This document shows, one piece after another, positions 33,372 through 40,411 of a stretch of DNA of 40,411 nt. Position 1 is the first letter of the stretch. Every line of letters begins with the position of its first letter. This DNA comes from JAIOSM01 sp964565415 (GTDB lineage Bacteria > Desulfobacterota > Desulfobacteria > Desulfobacterales > Desulfobacteraceae). The stretch covers positions 1 to 40,411 of the forward strand of contig CAZMEX010000026.1 in NCBI GenBank assembly GCA_964565415.1. The letters are read 5' to 3'. The notes beneath the pieces were generated by a model. It was not told where the DNA came from, did not search any database, and was given only the letters and a program-made list of their open reading frames with translations. Made by a program: the position numbers and the translations under genes.

Positions 33372-34862
33372 TTATAATTTACAAAATTTATCTTGCCTGC
33401 CTGATGAAACATCTGATAACAATGATTTTTCAAAACCAAAGCCCAGCTTTAATAAACTTTTTTCATCAAACCTTGATGCCATCATCTGCAAGCCGATTGG
33501 TAATCCCCTGGAAGAAAACCCAGCCGGAACAGACATGCCGGGAACACTTGCCATATTGGCAGAAAGAGTAAAAACATCAGTTAAGTACATTGTAAGAGGA
33601 TCATCAATATTTTCACCTATTTTAAAAGCAGGTGTAGGAGCAACCGGGGATATAATAATATCACACTCCTTAAAAGCATTTGTAAAATCATCCATTATTA
33701 AAGAGCGTATTTTTGATGCCCTGCCGTAATATTCATCATAGTAACCTGCTGAGAGCGCATAGGTTCCAATTATTATTCGTCTCTTTACCTCTTCACCAAA
33801 ACCTTCATACTTTGTATTTTTATACATATCAATAAGGTCATTTGATTCTTTGCTTCTGTGTCCATATCTCACCCCGTCAAAACGTGCAAGATTTGAGCTT
33901 GCCTCGCAAGGGGCAATGATGTAATAGGCTGCAATGGCATACTCTGTATGGGGCAAAGTTATATCAACAATCTTCGTTCCAAGATCTTTAAGACGTTCAA
34001 CAGATTCTAAAAAAACTTTCTGCACATCAGGGTCAATGCCCTCAACAGACAAATACTCTTTAGGGATGCCTGCTTTCATTCCCTTAAGGGAAGCTTTCTC
34101 AACTTCATCAAAAACAGACATGTAATCAGGAACATCAACATCAACAGAAGTTGAATCTTTTATATCTTTACCACTGATTGAGCTCAATATAACAGCAGCA
34201 TCTTTTACATCTTTTGTAATGGGACCTATCTGATCCAGGGATGAAGCATATGAAACCAGACCAAACCTTGAAACTCTGCCATAGGTGGGTTTTAAACCCA
34301 CAACACCACAATGGGATGCAGGCTGACGAATTGAACCGCCAGTATCTGTACCCAATGCTCCAACACAAAAACCTGCAGCAACAGCAGCAGCAGACCCTCC
34401 GCTTGAGCCACCCGGCACATGCTCTCTGTTCCATGGATTTTTAGTAAGATGAAAAGATGAATTCTCGTTGGAAGAGCCCATGGCAAATTCATCAAGATTG
34501 GTCTTTCCTATAATCACCGCACCCTGTCTTTTTAATATAGAGATGATGGTTGCATCATATTGGGGTATAAAGTTCTCAAGTATTTTGGAACCACATGTGG
34601 TTTTTACACCTTTTGTGCATAGCAGGTCTTTTACTGCCATGGGTACTCCTGTAAGATGAGATATTTTACCTGAAGCAATCATCTTATCTGCTTTTTTTGC
34701 CTGCTTTAAAGCATACTCTTTGTCAACTGTGATAAAAGCACCAATATCATTGTCATACTTTTCAATTCTATCAAGATATTGTTTTGTTAGTTCTTCAGAT
34801 GTGATTTCAGAACTTTTCAACCTTTTTTTCAACTCATGTATGGTAAGTTTTTGGATATCCAT
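33372..34862 (-). CDS. gatA: Asp-tRNA(Asn)/Glu-tRNA(Gln) amidotransferase subunit A
   Basis: 496 residues of the amidase-signature family. It hydrolyses glutamine and delivers ammonia to GatB. The catalytic triad is visible: Lys in A-V-K-D-L-L-C near 79, the cis-Ser in G-G-S-S-G-G-S-A near 151-158, and the nucleophile Ser in D-T-G-G-S-I-R-Q-P near 173-181. It follows gatC by 34 nt. Together with gatB at 18-20 kb it gives a full GatCAB, split between two loci. Confidence 0.97.
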   Translation of the reverse strand: MDIQKLTIHELKKRLKSSEITSEELTKQYLDRIEKYDNDIGAFITVDKEYALKQAKKADKMIASGKISHLTGVPMAVKDLLCTKGVKTTCGSKILENFIPQYDATIISILKRQGAVIIGKTNLDEFAMGSSNENSSFHLTKNPWNREHVPGGSSGGSAAAVAAGFCVGALGTDTGGSIRQPASHCGVVGLKPTYGRVSRFGLVSYASSLDQIGPITKDVKDAAVILSSISGKDIKDSTSVDVDVPDYMSVFDEVEKASLKGMKAGIPKEYLSVEGIDPDVQKVFLESVERLKDLGTKIVDITLPHTEYAIAAYYIIAPCEASSNLARFDGVRYGHRSKESNDLIDMYKNTKYEGFGEEVKRRIIIGTYALSAGYYDEYYGRASKIRSLIMDDFTNAFKECDIIISPVAPTPAFKIGENIDDPLTMYLTDVFTLSANMASVPGMSVPAGFSSRGLPIGLQMMASRFDEKSLLKLGFGFEKSLLSDVSSGRQDKFCKL

Positions 34863-34896
34863 TATTTAAAAATTCCTGCTCTATCTTAAATTAAGT

Positions 34897-35190
34897 TTAG
34901 CTTGGTTTAATCGTGTTGGGTACTTTATAAAAATCATCAATCCTGTTCGGAGCATTTGCCAAAGTTACTTCAGGACCACCTGGTTCTATTGGTTCATCTG
35001 ATCTTAAAATATTAGTATTAAAAGAAGCATCTGATACAAGCTTTGCCCCTGAAACATCAACATCTTTTAACTTATCAATGTATTTTAAGATATCACTTAT
35101 CTGCTCTGCATATTTCCCAACAAGGGATTCATCAATCTTTAACCGTGCCAGGTGTGCAATATTTTCCACATCTTTTTCTGAAATTTTCAT
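34897..35190 (-). CDS. gatC: Asp-tRNA(Asn)/Glu-tRNA(Gln) amidotransferase subunit C
   Basis: 97 residues with the typical start M-K-I-S-E-K-D-V-E-N-I-A-H-L-A-R-L and the downstream Q-I-S-D-I-L-K-Y-I-D-K-L helix. The C-terminus has R-S-D-E-P, A-P-N-R-I-D-D-F-Y-K-V-P as in other GatC. It stabilises the GatA-GatB pair. Normal length. It is 17 nt after the SPOR-domain gene and precedes gatA. Confidence 0.96.
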   Translation of the reverse strand: MKISEKDVENIAHLARLKIDESLVGKYAEQISDILKYIDKLKDVDVSGAKLVSDASFNTNILRSDEPIEPGGPEVTLANAPNRIDDFYKVPNTIKPS

Positions 35191-35207
35191 CTTGATTCCT
35201 TAAAAAA

Positions 35208-35945
35208 TTATAAATCCTGTTTTATTATAATTCCATTAATATTATCTGATTTTAATCTCCTCAAATATCTGCGTGCAACTTCAGTATCAGAAAAATGCCC
35301 TACCCTTACGCGATGCCAGATTTGATCCTGCACCTTGCCTAAAGTTTTATAGCCTGTGTATCCCTTTGTCTTCAGGGAAGAAATTCTATCGACTGCTCCT
35401 TTAACATCTTTGTAGGCAGCAATCTGTATGGTAAATTTATCCTTTACACTTTTTTTTGATACCTCTTTGTCCAACACCTTTTTGTCCAACACCTTTTTTT
35501 GCCCAGGTACAGGCTTGACAGAACTGCTCAATTCAACCTTTGATCTGTTCTTGCCCTGGGAAGAGTATTTTCCCTTTGTCAAACTTTTCCGGCTTAGCTT
35601 TAAAACAATTTTCCCCTCTGGTCCAATTTGATTATTTGTATCAGCATTGTATTCAGTCTCTTTTGATTCACTAAATTCAGGGGGTGCAGTCTTCTGATTA
35701 TCTATAATCATATCTGCTCCTGGCATGGGCATTTTTAAAGCTTCATAGAACTGAACATCAGTTGTTTCCAAATTTTTATTTTCAGCTTTATATTGACCTG
35801 CAATGGTTGCAAGTTTTTTTTGAAATTTTCGCGTATCAAATTTCACAGGTGCACTGCCTCTGCCAACAAAAATACCAAGGACAAACATCCATATTACAAT
35901 AAAAAAAAGAATTAGACAGATCACTCCTTTTTTTAAGGATGACAT
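35208..35945 (-). CDS. membrane-anchored SPOR-domain protein
   Basis: 245 residues. A single N-terminal membrane helix at about 7-27 is followed by a long, charged, low-complexity periplasmic stretch (about 30-168) with the Lys-rich V-L-D-K-K-V-L-D-K-E-V. A C-terminal SPOR domain (about 170-245) begins K-F-T-I-Q-I-A-A-Y-K-D and includes W-H-R-V-R-V-G-H-F. SPOR domains bind denuded septal peptidoglycan, so a role in division or the cell wall is likely. It begins 2 nt after argS and is expected in the same transcript as argS and gatC-gatA. Confidence 0.9.
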   Translation of the reverse strand: MSSLKKGVICLILFFIVIWMFVLGIFVGRGSAPVKFDTRKFQKKLATIAGQYKAENKNLETTDVQFYEALKMPMPGADMIIDNQKTAPPEFSESKETEYNADTNNQIGPEGKIVLKLSRKSLTKGKYSSQGKNRSKVELSSSVKPVPGQKKVLDKKVLDKEVSKKSVKDKFTIQIAAYKDVKGAVDRISSLKTKGYTGYKTLGKVQDQIWHRVRVGHFSDTEVARRYLRRLKSDNINGIIIKQDL

Positions 35946-35947
35946 TG

Positions 35948-37669
35948 TTACATCCTTTCAGGAGCAGAAACTCCAAGGAGGTCAAGACCGTTTCTTATTA
36001 CTTTTTTTACTGCGGTAATAAGACAAAGTCTGCCCACACTCAGCTCTCTATTCTCTGTAATAACTCTATGTTTATTATAATAAGCATGAAAAGCGTGGGC
36101 AAGTGTCATTAAATATGTGAATACAATGTGTGGATGGAGTGTTTGGGCACTTTTTTCAACGTTTTCACCAAACAGTGATAGAATTTTGATCAAATTGATC
36201 TCCTGGGTCTCTTTCAAATTATTTACAGAACTTTGTAAATTGTCATGCCATTCAATATTTTGACACTCAATCAAACCTTCTTGTTCAGCCTTTTGAAGAA
36301 TGCTTGAAATTCTGGCATGCACATATTGGACATAAAACAGCGGATTATTGTTTGTTTTTTCCTTTGCAAGTTCAAGGTCAAAATCAAGTTTTGAGTCATA
36401 ACTTCTACTTAAAAACATGAACCTTGCAGCATCTTTACCAACCTCTGCCACAATATCCTTAAGTGTTACAAACTCACCTGCTCTTGTTGACATTGCAACT
36501 GGTTTGCCACCGCGCAAGAGGTTGACAAGCTGCACAAGAATAACATCAAAATTCTCACTGTCTTTCCCACTGGCATCAATACATGCATTAATCCTTTGAA
36601 TATATCCATGATGATCCGCGCCCCACACATCAATCACCCGATCAAACCCTCTATCAAACTTATCTTTATGATATGCAATATCCGAGGCAAAATAGGTTGT
36701 TACACCATTGCTTCTTACAACAACCCTGTCTTTTTCATCACCAAATTTCTCTGTATTAAACCACAATGCACCATCTTTTTCATAGACAATACCATCTGAT
36801 TTAAAATCATCAATTGTTTTTTGAACCAATGACTTGCCTTCAGTTAAGTTATATAAACTCTGTTCACTAAACCATTTATCAAACTCAACGCCAAAGTTTT
36901 TAAGATCCTCTTTTATCCCTTTTAAAATACGATCAGCTGCATAGACTGCACACTCTGAAATACCTGAAGTCTCTTCTCTGTTAAGAAAATCTTCTCCCTT
37001 TTCAAGCAGAATATCTTTTGCAAAATCTTTTATGTAATCTCCCTGGTAACAATCTTCGGGAAAATCGATTTTTTCATTCTGGCTTTCAAGCACCCTTAAC
37101 CACACGGATTTACCCAATGTATTAATCTGCCTGCCTGAGTCATTTATATAGTACTCTTTTTGAACATCAAAGCCAGCAAATGCAAGTATATTACCTGCTG
37201 CATCTCCCACAGCAGCACCCCTGCCATGCCCCACATGCAGAGGACCTGTTGGATTTGCACTTACAAACTCAACCTGAACTCTTCTTTTTTGTCCAAAATT
37301 TGATGATCCATACTCTCTATCTTTGATAAAAATTGTCTTTAAAAATGAATGCCATACCTCATCACAAAGGAAAAAATTGATAAAGCCAGGTCCTGCAATT
37401 TCAACTTTTTTTATCAAACCTGATTCTGTTTTATCCGGCTTTGTATTTTCAGATGTCTGGATTAAAGAGACAACAGTCTCGGCAATTTTGCGGGGTGCCA
37501 TTTTCTGCACTGATGCTGAAATCATGGCAAAATTAGTAGAAATATCACCATGGGCTTCATGTTTTGGCTCTTCAAACTCCATATCGGGAAAATCATCTGA
37601 AACTAAAAGCCCCTTTTCAAATGCTTCTCTGGCAGCTTTAAGGACTATTTCTGCTATCTCATCTTTCAT
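35948..37669 (-). CDS. argS: arginyl-tRNA synthetase
   Basis: 573 residues. The class I signature N-P-T-G-P-L-H-V-G-H-G-R-G near 136-148 matches HIGH. The KMSKS position reads V-A-M-S-T-R-A-G-E-F, as in many ArgRS. A Y-F-A-S-D-I-A-Y-H segment is near 330 and the C-terminal DALR anticodon-binding domain ends in L-D-L-L-G-V-S-A-P-E-R-M. It starts 8 nt after the acidic hypothetical gene and ends 2 nt before the SPOR-domain gene. Confidence 0.97.
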   Translation of the reverse strand: MKDEIAEIVLKAAREAFEKGLLVSDDFPDMEFEEPKHEAHGDISTNFAMISASVQKMAPRKIAETVVSLIQTSENTKPDKTESGLIKKVEIAGPGFINFFLCDEVWHSFLKTIFIKDREYGSSNFGQKRRVQVEFVSANPTGPLHVGHGRGAAVGDAAGNILAFAGFDVQKEYYINDSGRQINTLGKSVWLRVLESQNEKIDFPEDCYQGDYIKDFAKDILLEKGEDFLNREETSGISECAVYAADRILKGIKEDLKNFGVEFDKWFSEQSLYNLTEGKSLVQKTIDDFKSDGIVYEKDGALWFNTEKFGDEKDRVVVRSNGVTTYFASDIAYHKDKFDRGFDRVIDVWGADHHGYIQRINACIDASGKDSENFDVILVQLVNLLRGGKPVAMSTRAGEFVTLKDIVAEVGKDAARFMFLSRSYDSKLDFDLELAKEKTNNNPLFYVQYVHARISSILQKAEQEGLIECQNIEWHDNLQSSVNNLKETQEINLIKILSLFGENVEKSAQTLHPHIVFTYLMTLAHAFHAYYNKHRVITENRELSVGRLCLITAVKKVIRNGLDLLGVSAPERM

Positions 37670-37677
37670 TTATGGAT

Positions 37678-38118
37678 CTAATCCTCATGCTCTGAATTAT
37701 TTTCCGGCTTGAATTTAGGCGTGTCATCTTCTGTGTCTATCTCTTTAATAGCATCATCAGAGGTGTCTTCATCATCAGCTGTAACAAGATCTTCAACTTC
37801 GATCTCTTCCTCTTCCTCTTCTGTAAGCAAAGATTCAACATCCTCATAGTTAACAACAATTTTCTCTTCTGACTTGCTTGCAAAAAACTTTAAGGTTGCC
37901 TCAAAAAGTTTATCAGCAACCAGTGCATCCGGGAAAAAATTCTTTGTGCGCAATTTTGGAATAAACTGCTCTGCCCCCTTTTTAGAAGCATCCTGCATCT
38001 CTTTTAAAGGATATGATCCTTCATACATAACAACAAAATTATTATCAACTTCCCCTGCTTCAAAAACCTTTAGTACATCTTCTTTTATATTTTTCTCAAA
38101 TGTAAATCTGTATCTCAT
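37678..38118 (-). CDS. acidic hypothetical protein (146 aa)
   Basis: A globular-looking N-terminal part (about 1-95) is followed by a very acidic, low-complexity tail (L-L-T-E-E-E-E-E-E-I-E-V-E-D near 98-111, then many Asp/Glu). No signal peptide, Cys or known motif is seen. It lies 8 nt upstream of argS and appears to be the first gene of that group. The function is unknown. The acidic tail might bind a basic partner or act as a spacer, but this is speculation. Confidence 0.6.
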   Translation of the reverse strand: MRYRFTFEKNIKEDVLKVFEAGEVDNNFVVMYEGSYPLKEMQDASKKGAEQFIPKLRTKNFFPDALVADKLFEATLKFFASKSEEKIVVNYEDVESLLTEEEEEEIEVEDLVTADDEDTSDDAIKEIDTEDDTPKFKPENNSEHED

Positions 38119-38493
38119 TTTTTCATCTCCCTAACAACAAATATAAATAATTCACTGAATTATAGTTCAACTATTAGATTAGTCAATCTATTTGCCAAAC
38201 TATTTGAAATAAAACCATTAAATCTCCATCGATATTTAGCAATTTTAATTTAAAACAATTGAAAATATCTTTCAGAAACACATTTTTTATTATATACGGC
38301 TAGGATGAGGGGCTATAGATGAGATCATCTAAGATCAATTGTTATTAAAGAATTTGTTGTGTATCCAAAAGAGAGTGCTTTAACACCAACCCATTTTTCA
38401 TATTTTTCTGTTGTTCTATTCTGTATTTACCACAGTCGTCCGAAACAGCAGAAGAGGCAAACATCAAAAAGCAGGCAAAAAAAATACCCGGTA
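38119..38493. other. gene-free intergenic region
   Basis: AT-rich DNA between the ELWxxDGT protein gene and the acidic hypothetical gene. It probably holds the promoter of the argS group. I saw no convincing promoter, terminator or RNA structure, and the short plus-strand ORF starting at 38359 has no credible features. Confidence 0.6.
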
Positions 38494-39921
38494 TCAAAGA
38501 GCAGAGCTGGATGGAACATATTTATAGAGCTCAGCTGCATAATCAGAGTTTGTCTGACCATTTCCATAAAAATAATAATCTCCTTCAAATACAACAGGTT
38601 TTTTAGTGGGGCTTACCCTAAAGTCAGTTTTTATTGTCCCTGCAGCTGTGCCATCACTCATCCATAATTCTGTAACAGAGCTGGTGATTTTATATGCAAA
38701 AAAAAGCGTGTTGCCAAGAGCGGTCAGGTAGCGAAGGTCTGAAGAGTAGTTTGGATCACCATCGATATCTTTCATGAGGATAGTTCCGGAAGCTGTCCCG
38801 TCACTTTTCCAAAGCTCCCTATTTTGATAGTTCCCTCCCCTAAAAAAGAGAGTTCCTTTGACATTTGTTAATTGGGACGAAAAAGCGGTGTGACCGTTCC
38901 ACTCTTTTAGTAAAACAGTTCCTGCATCTGTGCCATTAGTTTTCCATAAGCCATATTTATCTGATGGGGATGTAGATGTGTGATTGATGAAGTAAAGGAT
39001 GCCACCATGTGCTGCATAATGGGTTGAATCGACTGACAGGTTTGTGAATGTTTTAATCTTTGATGTTTGTGCCGTAGCAGTCTCATATCTCCATAATTCA
39101 TTGCCAACGGCTACATCGGGGTATCTTCTGATATAAAGGGTGCCATTGGAAGCTTCCACAAGATTTGTCCTACTGTAGGAAGGAGCCTCATCAAAATTAA
39201 TAACCATGATAGTTCCTGCATTGGTGCCGTCACTCTTCCACACGTCCTTCCCAACTATGAAATAGAGCACCCCATTAATATCCCAAAAGTCATGGGGGTT
39301 GCTCGGAGGAGTACCTGGCGCGATATCCTTGACCATTTTTGTGCCTGCAGTAGTGCCATCACTGACCCATAACTCTCTGCCATAGTTGGTGGGATCACTA
39401 AACGGAACAAAAAAGAATAATCCACCAGAAGCACAGCTGTCATGAATATAATCCGGGATATCGTTCAGTTTTTCAACCCCTGCATTGTCAGCTTTCCAAA
39501 GTTCATATTTATCGTCACTTTTACGCCTCAGGGAAAAGTAATAGTTATTACCTGCCGCAGTATCTGTTTCCTGGGCAAAAGAATAGTAAGCATTATGATC
39601 AATGGAGCTTATTTTGGTTGTTCCGGCAGTAGTTCCATTGGAAATCCATAATTGTCTTTTTACTGAACCGTAATCATCATTTGCCCAAAAAAATATTGTA
39701 TTGTCTGCTCCCATATAATAGATATCGCTGCTGTAGTTACCAGGGTAGATATCTTTTACAAGTTCAAACCCTTGTGCAGATGTCGCTGGTATCCAGGCAG
39801 CTGAAATAAACACAACCAAGAATACAATTAAAAAATTTAATATCATAACCTTTTGTGTAACCCTTTTTTTAATTTTATTCACTCTTTTAAACAATGGGAA
39901 TATACTTTCTACTTTTTCCAT
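38494..39921 (-). CDS. exported ELWxxDGT-repeat protein
   Basis: About 475 residues. A cytosolic basic start is followed by a hydrophobic segment near residues 25-44 ending P-A-T-S-A, a signal peptide or anchor. The rest consists of about eight repeats of roughly 48 residues, each with a core like E-L-W-V-S-D-G-T-T-A-G-T; copies 2 and 5 are degenerate (L-W-K-A-D-N-A-G, L-W-R-Y-E-T-A-T). The pattern matches ELWxxDGT-repeat proteins, which are thought to form beta-propellers at the cell surface. AGGAGG precedes both a GTG at 39924 and the ATG at 39921. It borders a degraded transposase, so recent arrival is possible. Ligand unknown. Confidence 0.85.
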   Translation of the reverse strand: MEKVESIFPLFKRVNKIKKRVTQKVMILNFLIVFLVVFISAAWIPATSAQGFELVKDIYPGNYSSDIYYMGADNTIFFWANDDYGSVKRQLWISNGTTAGTTKISSIDHNAYYSFAQETDTAAGNNYYFSLRRKSDDKYELWKADNAGVEKLNDIPDYIHDSCASGGLFFFVPFSDPTNYGRELWVSDGTTAGTKMVKDIAPGTPPSNPHDFWDINGVLYFIVGKDVWKSDGTNAGTIMVINFDEAPSYSRTNLVEASNGTLYIRRYPDVAVGNELWRYETATAQTSKIKTFTNLSVDSTHYAAHGGILYFINHTSTSPSDKYGLWKTNGTDAGTVLLKEWNGHTAFSSQLTNVKGTLFFRGGNYQNRELWKSDGTASGTILMKDIDGDPNYSSDLRYLTALGNTLFFAYKITSSVTELWMSDGTAAGTIKTDFRVSPTKKPVVFEGDYYFYGNGQTNSDYAAELYKYVPSSSAL

Positions 39922-39924
39922 CAC

Positions 39925-40161
39925 TTTTCATCCTCCTGTAAATAGTAAATATTTTTTAACAGCCACAAGACTTGCAAATAGCAATTAGCATACCAAGGCT
40001 GATAAGTAAATGACTGATACACTGATAAGTAAACTGATAAAAAATGCTTTTTTGCCTTTTGTCAAGAAACAGCTAAAAATTTGCTACAACTCTGAAAAAT
40101 ATGGCTGAATTTGAGTATAGGACACCTGTAATCCCTCAAATCAATTTTAAAAATATCAGCT
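39925..40161. other. intergenic region with short direct repeats
   Basis: The 12-mer CTGATAAGTAAA occurs at 39999-40010 and 40022-40033, and CTGATA alone four times between 39999 and 40039. It may be the upstream control region of the ELWxxDGT gene or debris from the mobile element. Nothing else is recognised. Confidence 0.6.
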
Positions 40162-40411
40162 CTAAAAGGTGTCAAATACTGGAATCTGAGAGCCTGAATT
40201 ATCATGATCTGAATCTTCAATATATGTTAATTCAGGAATATAAACAGCTTCTATCTCCGGCGGATCATGGTTGCGGATATCCCAAAGGTTTAGATATTTT
40301 AATATCTTATCTATTATTTCGAAATAATCAATGATAGAGATGATTTTAATCTGGCAAGCCAGTCCAAAGCAGTAAACACTTTTCGGGTTTTTCTATCCTT
40401 GGATGTATAAA
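40162..40411 (-). pseudogene. degraded C-terminal part of an IS91-like transposase
   Basis: Two frames on the minus strand give parts of one protein. From the right edge, the first reads S-K-D-R-K-T-R-K-V-F-T-A-L-D-W-L-A-R-L and ends at a TAA at 40314-40316. The second, in another frame, reads F-E-I-I-D-K-I-L-K-Y-L-N-L-W-D near 40275-40322 and ends at TAG (40162-40164). These look like two segments of IS91/IS801-type transposases that are normally separated by the H-I-P...Y-Y-G region, so the middle is deleted. A perfect 16-bp palindrome (40313-40328) lies at the junction. The 5' part is outside the window. The family assignment rests on short motifs. Confidence 0.6.

Noticed and set aside
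38494..38496. TGA stop of the ELWxxDGT gene as another Sec codon
   Set aside because: The frame after it encodes no conserved sequence and the repeat domain is already complete.
40101..40334. Plus-strand 77-aa ORF at the right end
   Set aside because: The minus strand of this stretch encodes recognisable transposase segments, so the plus ORF is a shadow.

Overview
The window looks like a chromosomal segment of an AT-rich, anaerobic deltaproteobacterium, most likely a Desulfobacteraceae-type sulfate reducer (Desulfobacterota). The grounds are the heterodisulfide reductase-like (Hdr) flavoprotein and Fe-S gene cluster, the MetF-MetV pair of the Wood-Ljungdahl methyl branch, hydrogenase maturation genes, FmdB-type small zinc ribbons, the GatCAB route to Gln/Asn-tRNA, and a DsrK/HdrD-like subunit that appears to be a selenoprotein. 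The genus is inferred from gene content, not proven.

Layout. 1-2.8 kb (minus strand): metV, metF, two tandem fmdB-like genes and a partial gamma-carbonic anhydrase-like gene that runs off the left edge. 3.2-12.4 kb (plus strand): a CoA-disulfide-reductase-like flavoprotein, a small flavodoxin, gltX behind a leader that can fold over its ribosome binding site, a LysE exporter, CreD, and a substrate-binding protein directly followed by a hybrid histidine kinase. 12.4-18.0 kb (minus): a MEMO1-like gene, hypB, hypA, an aminotransferase, tgt, queA and a DUF2065 membrane protein. 18.2-20.4 kb (plus): gatB, interrupted by a 100-N scaffold gap that is almost certainly an assembly artefact, and an exported TolB/FlgO-like protein. 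20.4-30.0 kb (minus): a long Hdr operon reading pocR-domain gene, hdrC, hdrB, hdrA, mvhD, FrhB-like, double-length HdrA-like, and a DsrK/HdrD-like gene. 30.3-31.2 kb (plus): a PstS-like binding protein. 31.2-38.1 kb (minus): mutL, a 60-aa protein, gatA, gatC, a SPOR-domain protein, argS and an acidic hypothetical protein. 38.5-40.4 kb (minus): an exported ELWxxDGT-repeat protein and the degraded tail of a transposase.

Most important observation. The last gene of the Hdr operon looks like two ORFs, but both are in one frame, separated only by a TGA at 20929-20931. The TGA sits exactly where the family has a conserved Cys (E-C-G-H-A). It is followed 17 nt later by a GC-rich hairpin with a GGUC loop, like the bacterial SECIS of E. 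coli fdhF. I read it as one 399-residue selenoprotein with Sec at position 227.

How the genes work together (inference). HdrC, HdrB, HdrA and MvhD form a flavin-based bifurcating/confurcating core. The FrhB-like protein, the tandem HdrA and the seleno-DsrK-like subunit are candidate extra entry and exit modules for electrons. MetF-MetV carries out methylene-THF/methyl-THF interconversion and, by analogy with the Moorella MetFV-Hdr complex, might couple to it. GltX, GatB and GatCA together supply Gln-tRNA (and Asn-tRNA) by transamidation. Tgt and QueA install queuosine. No tRNA, rRNA or CRISPR array was recognised.
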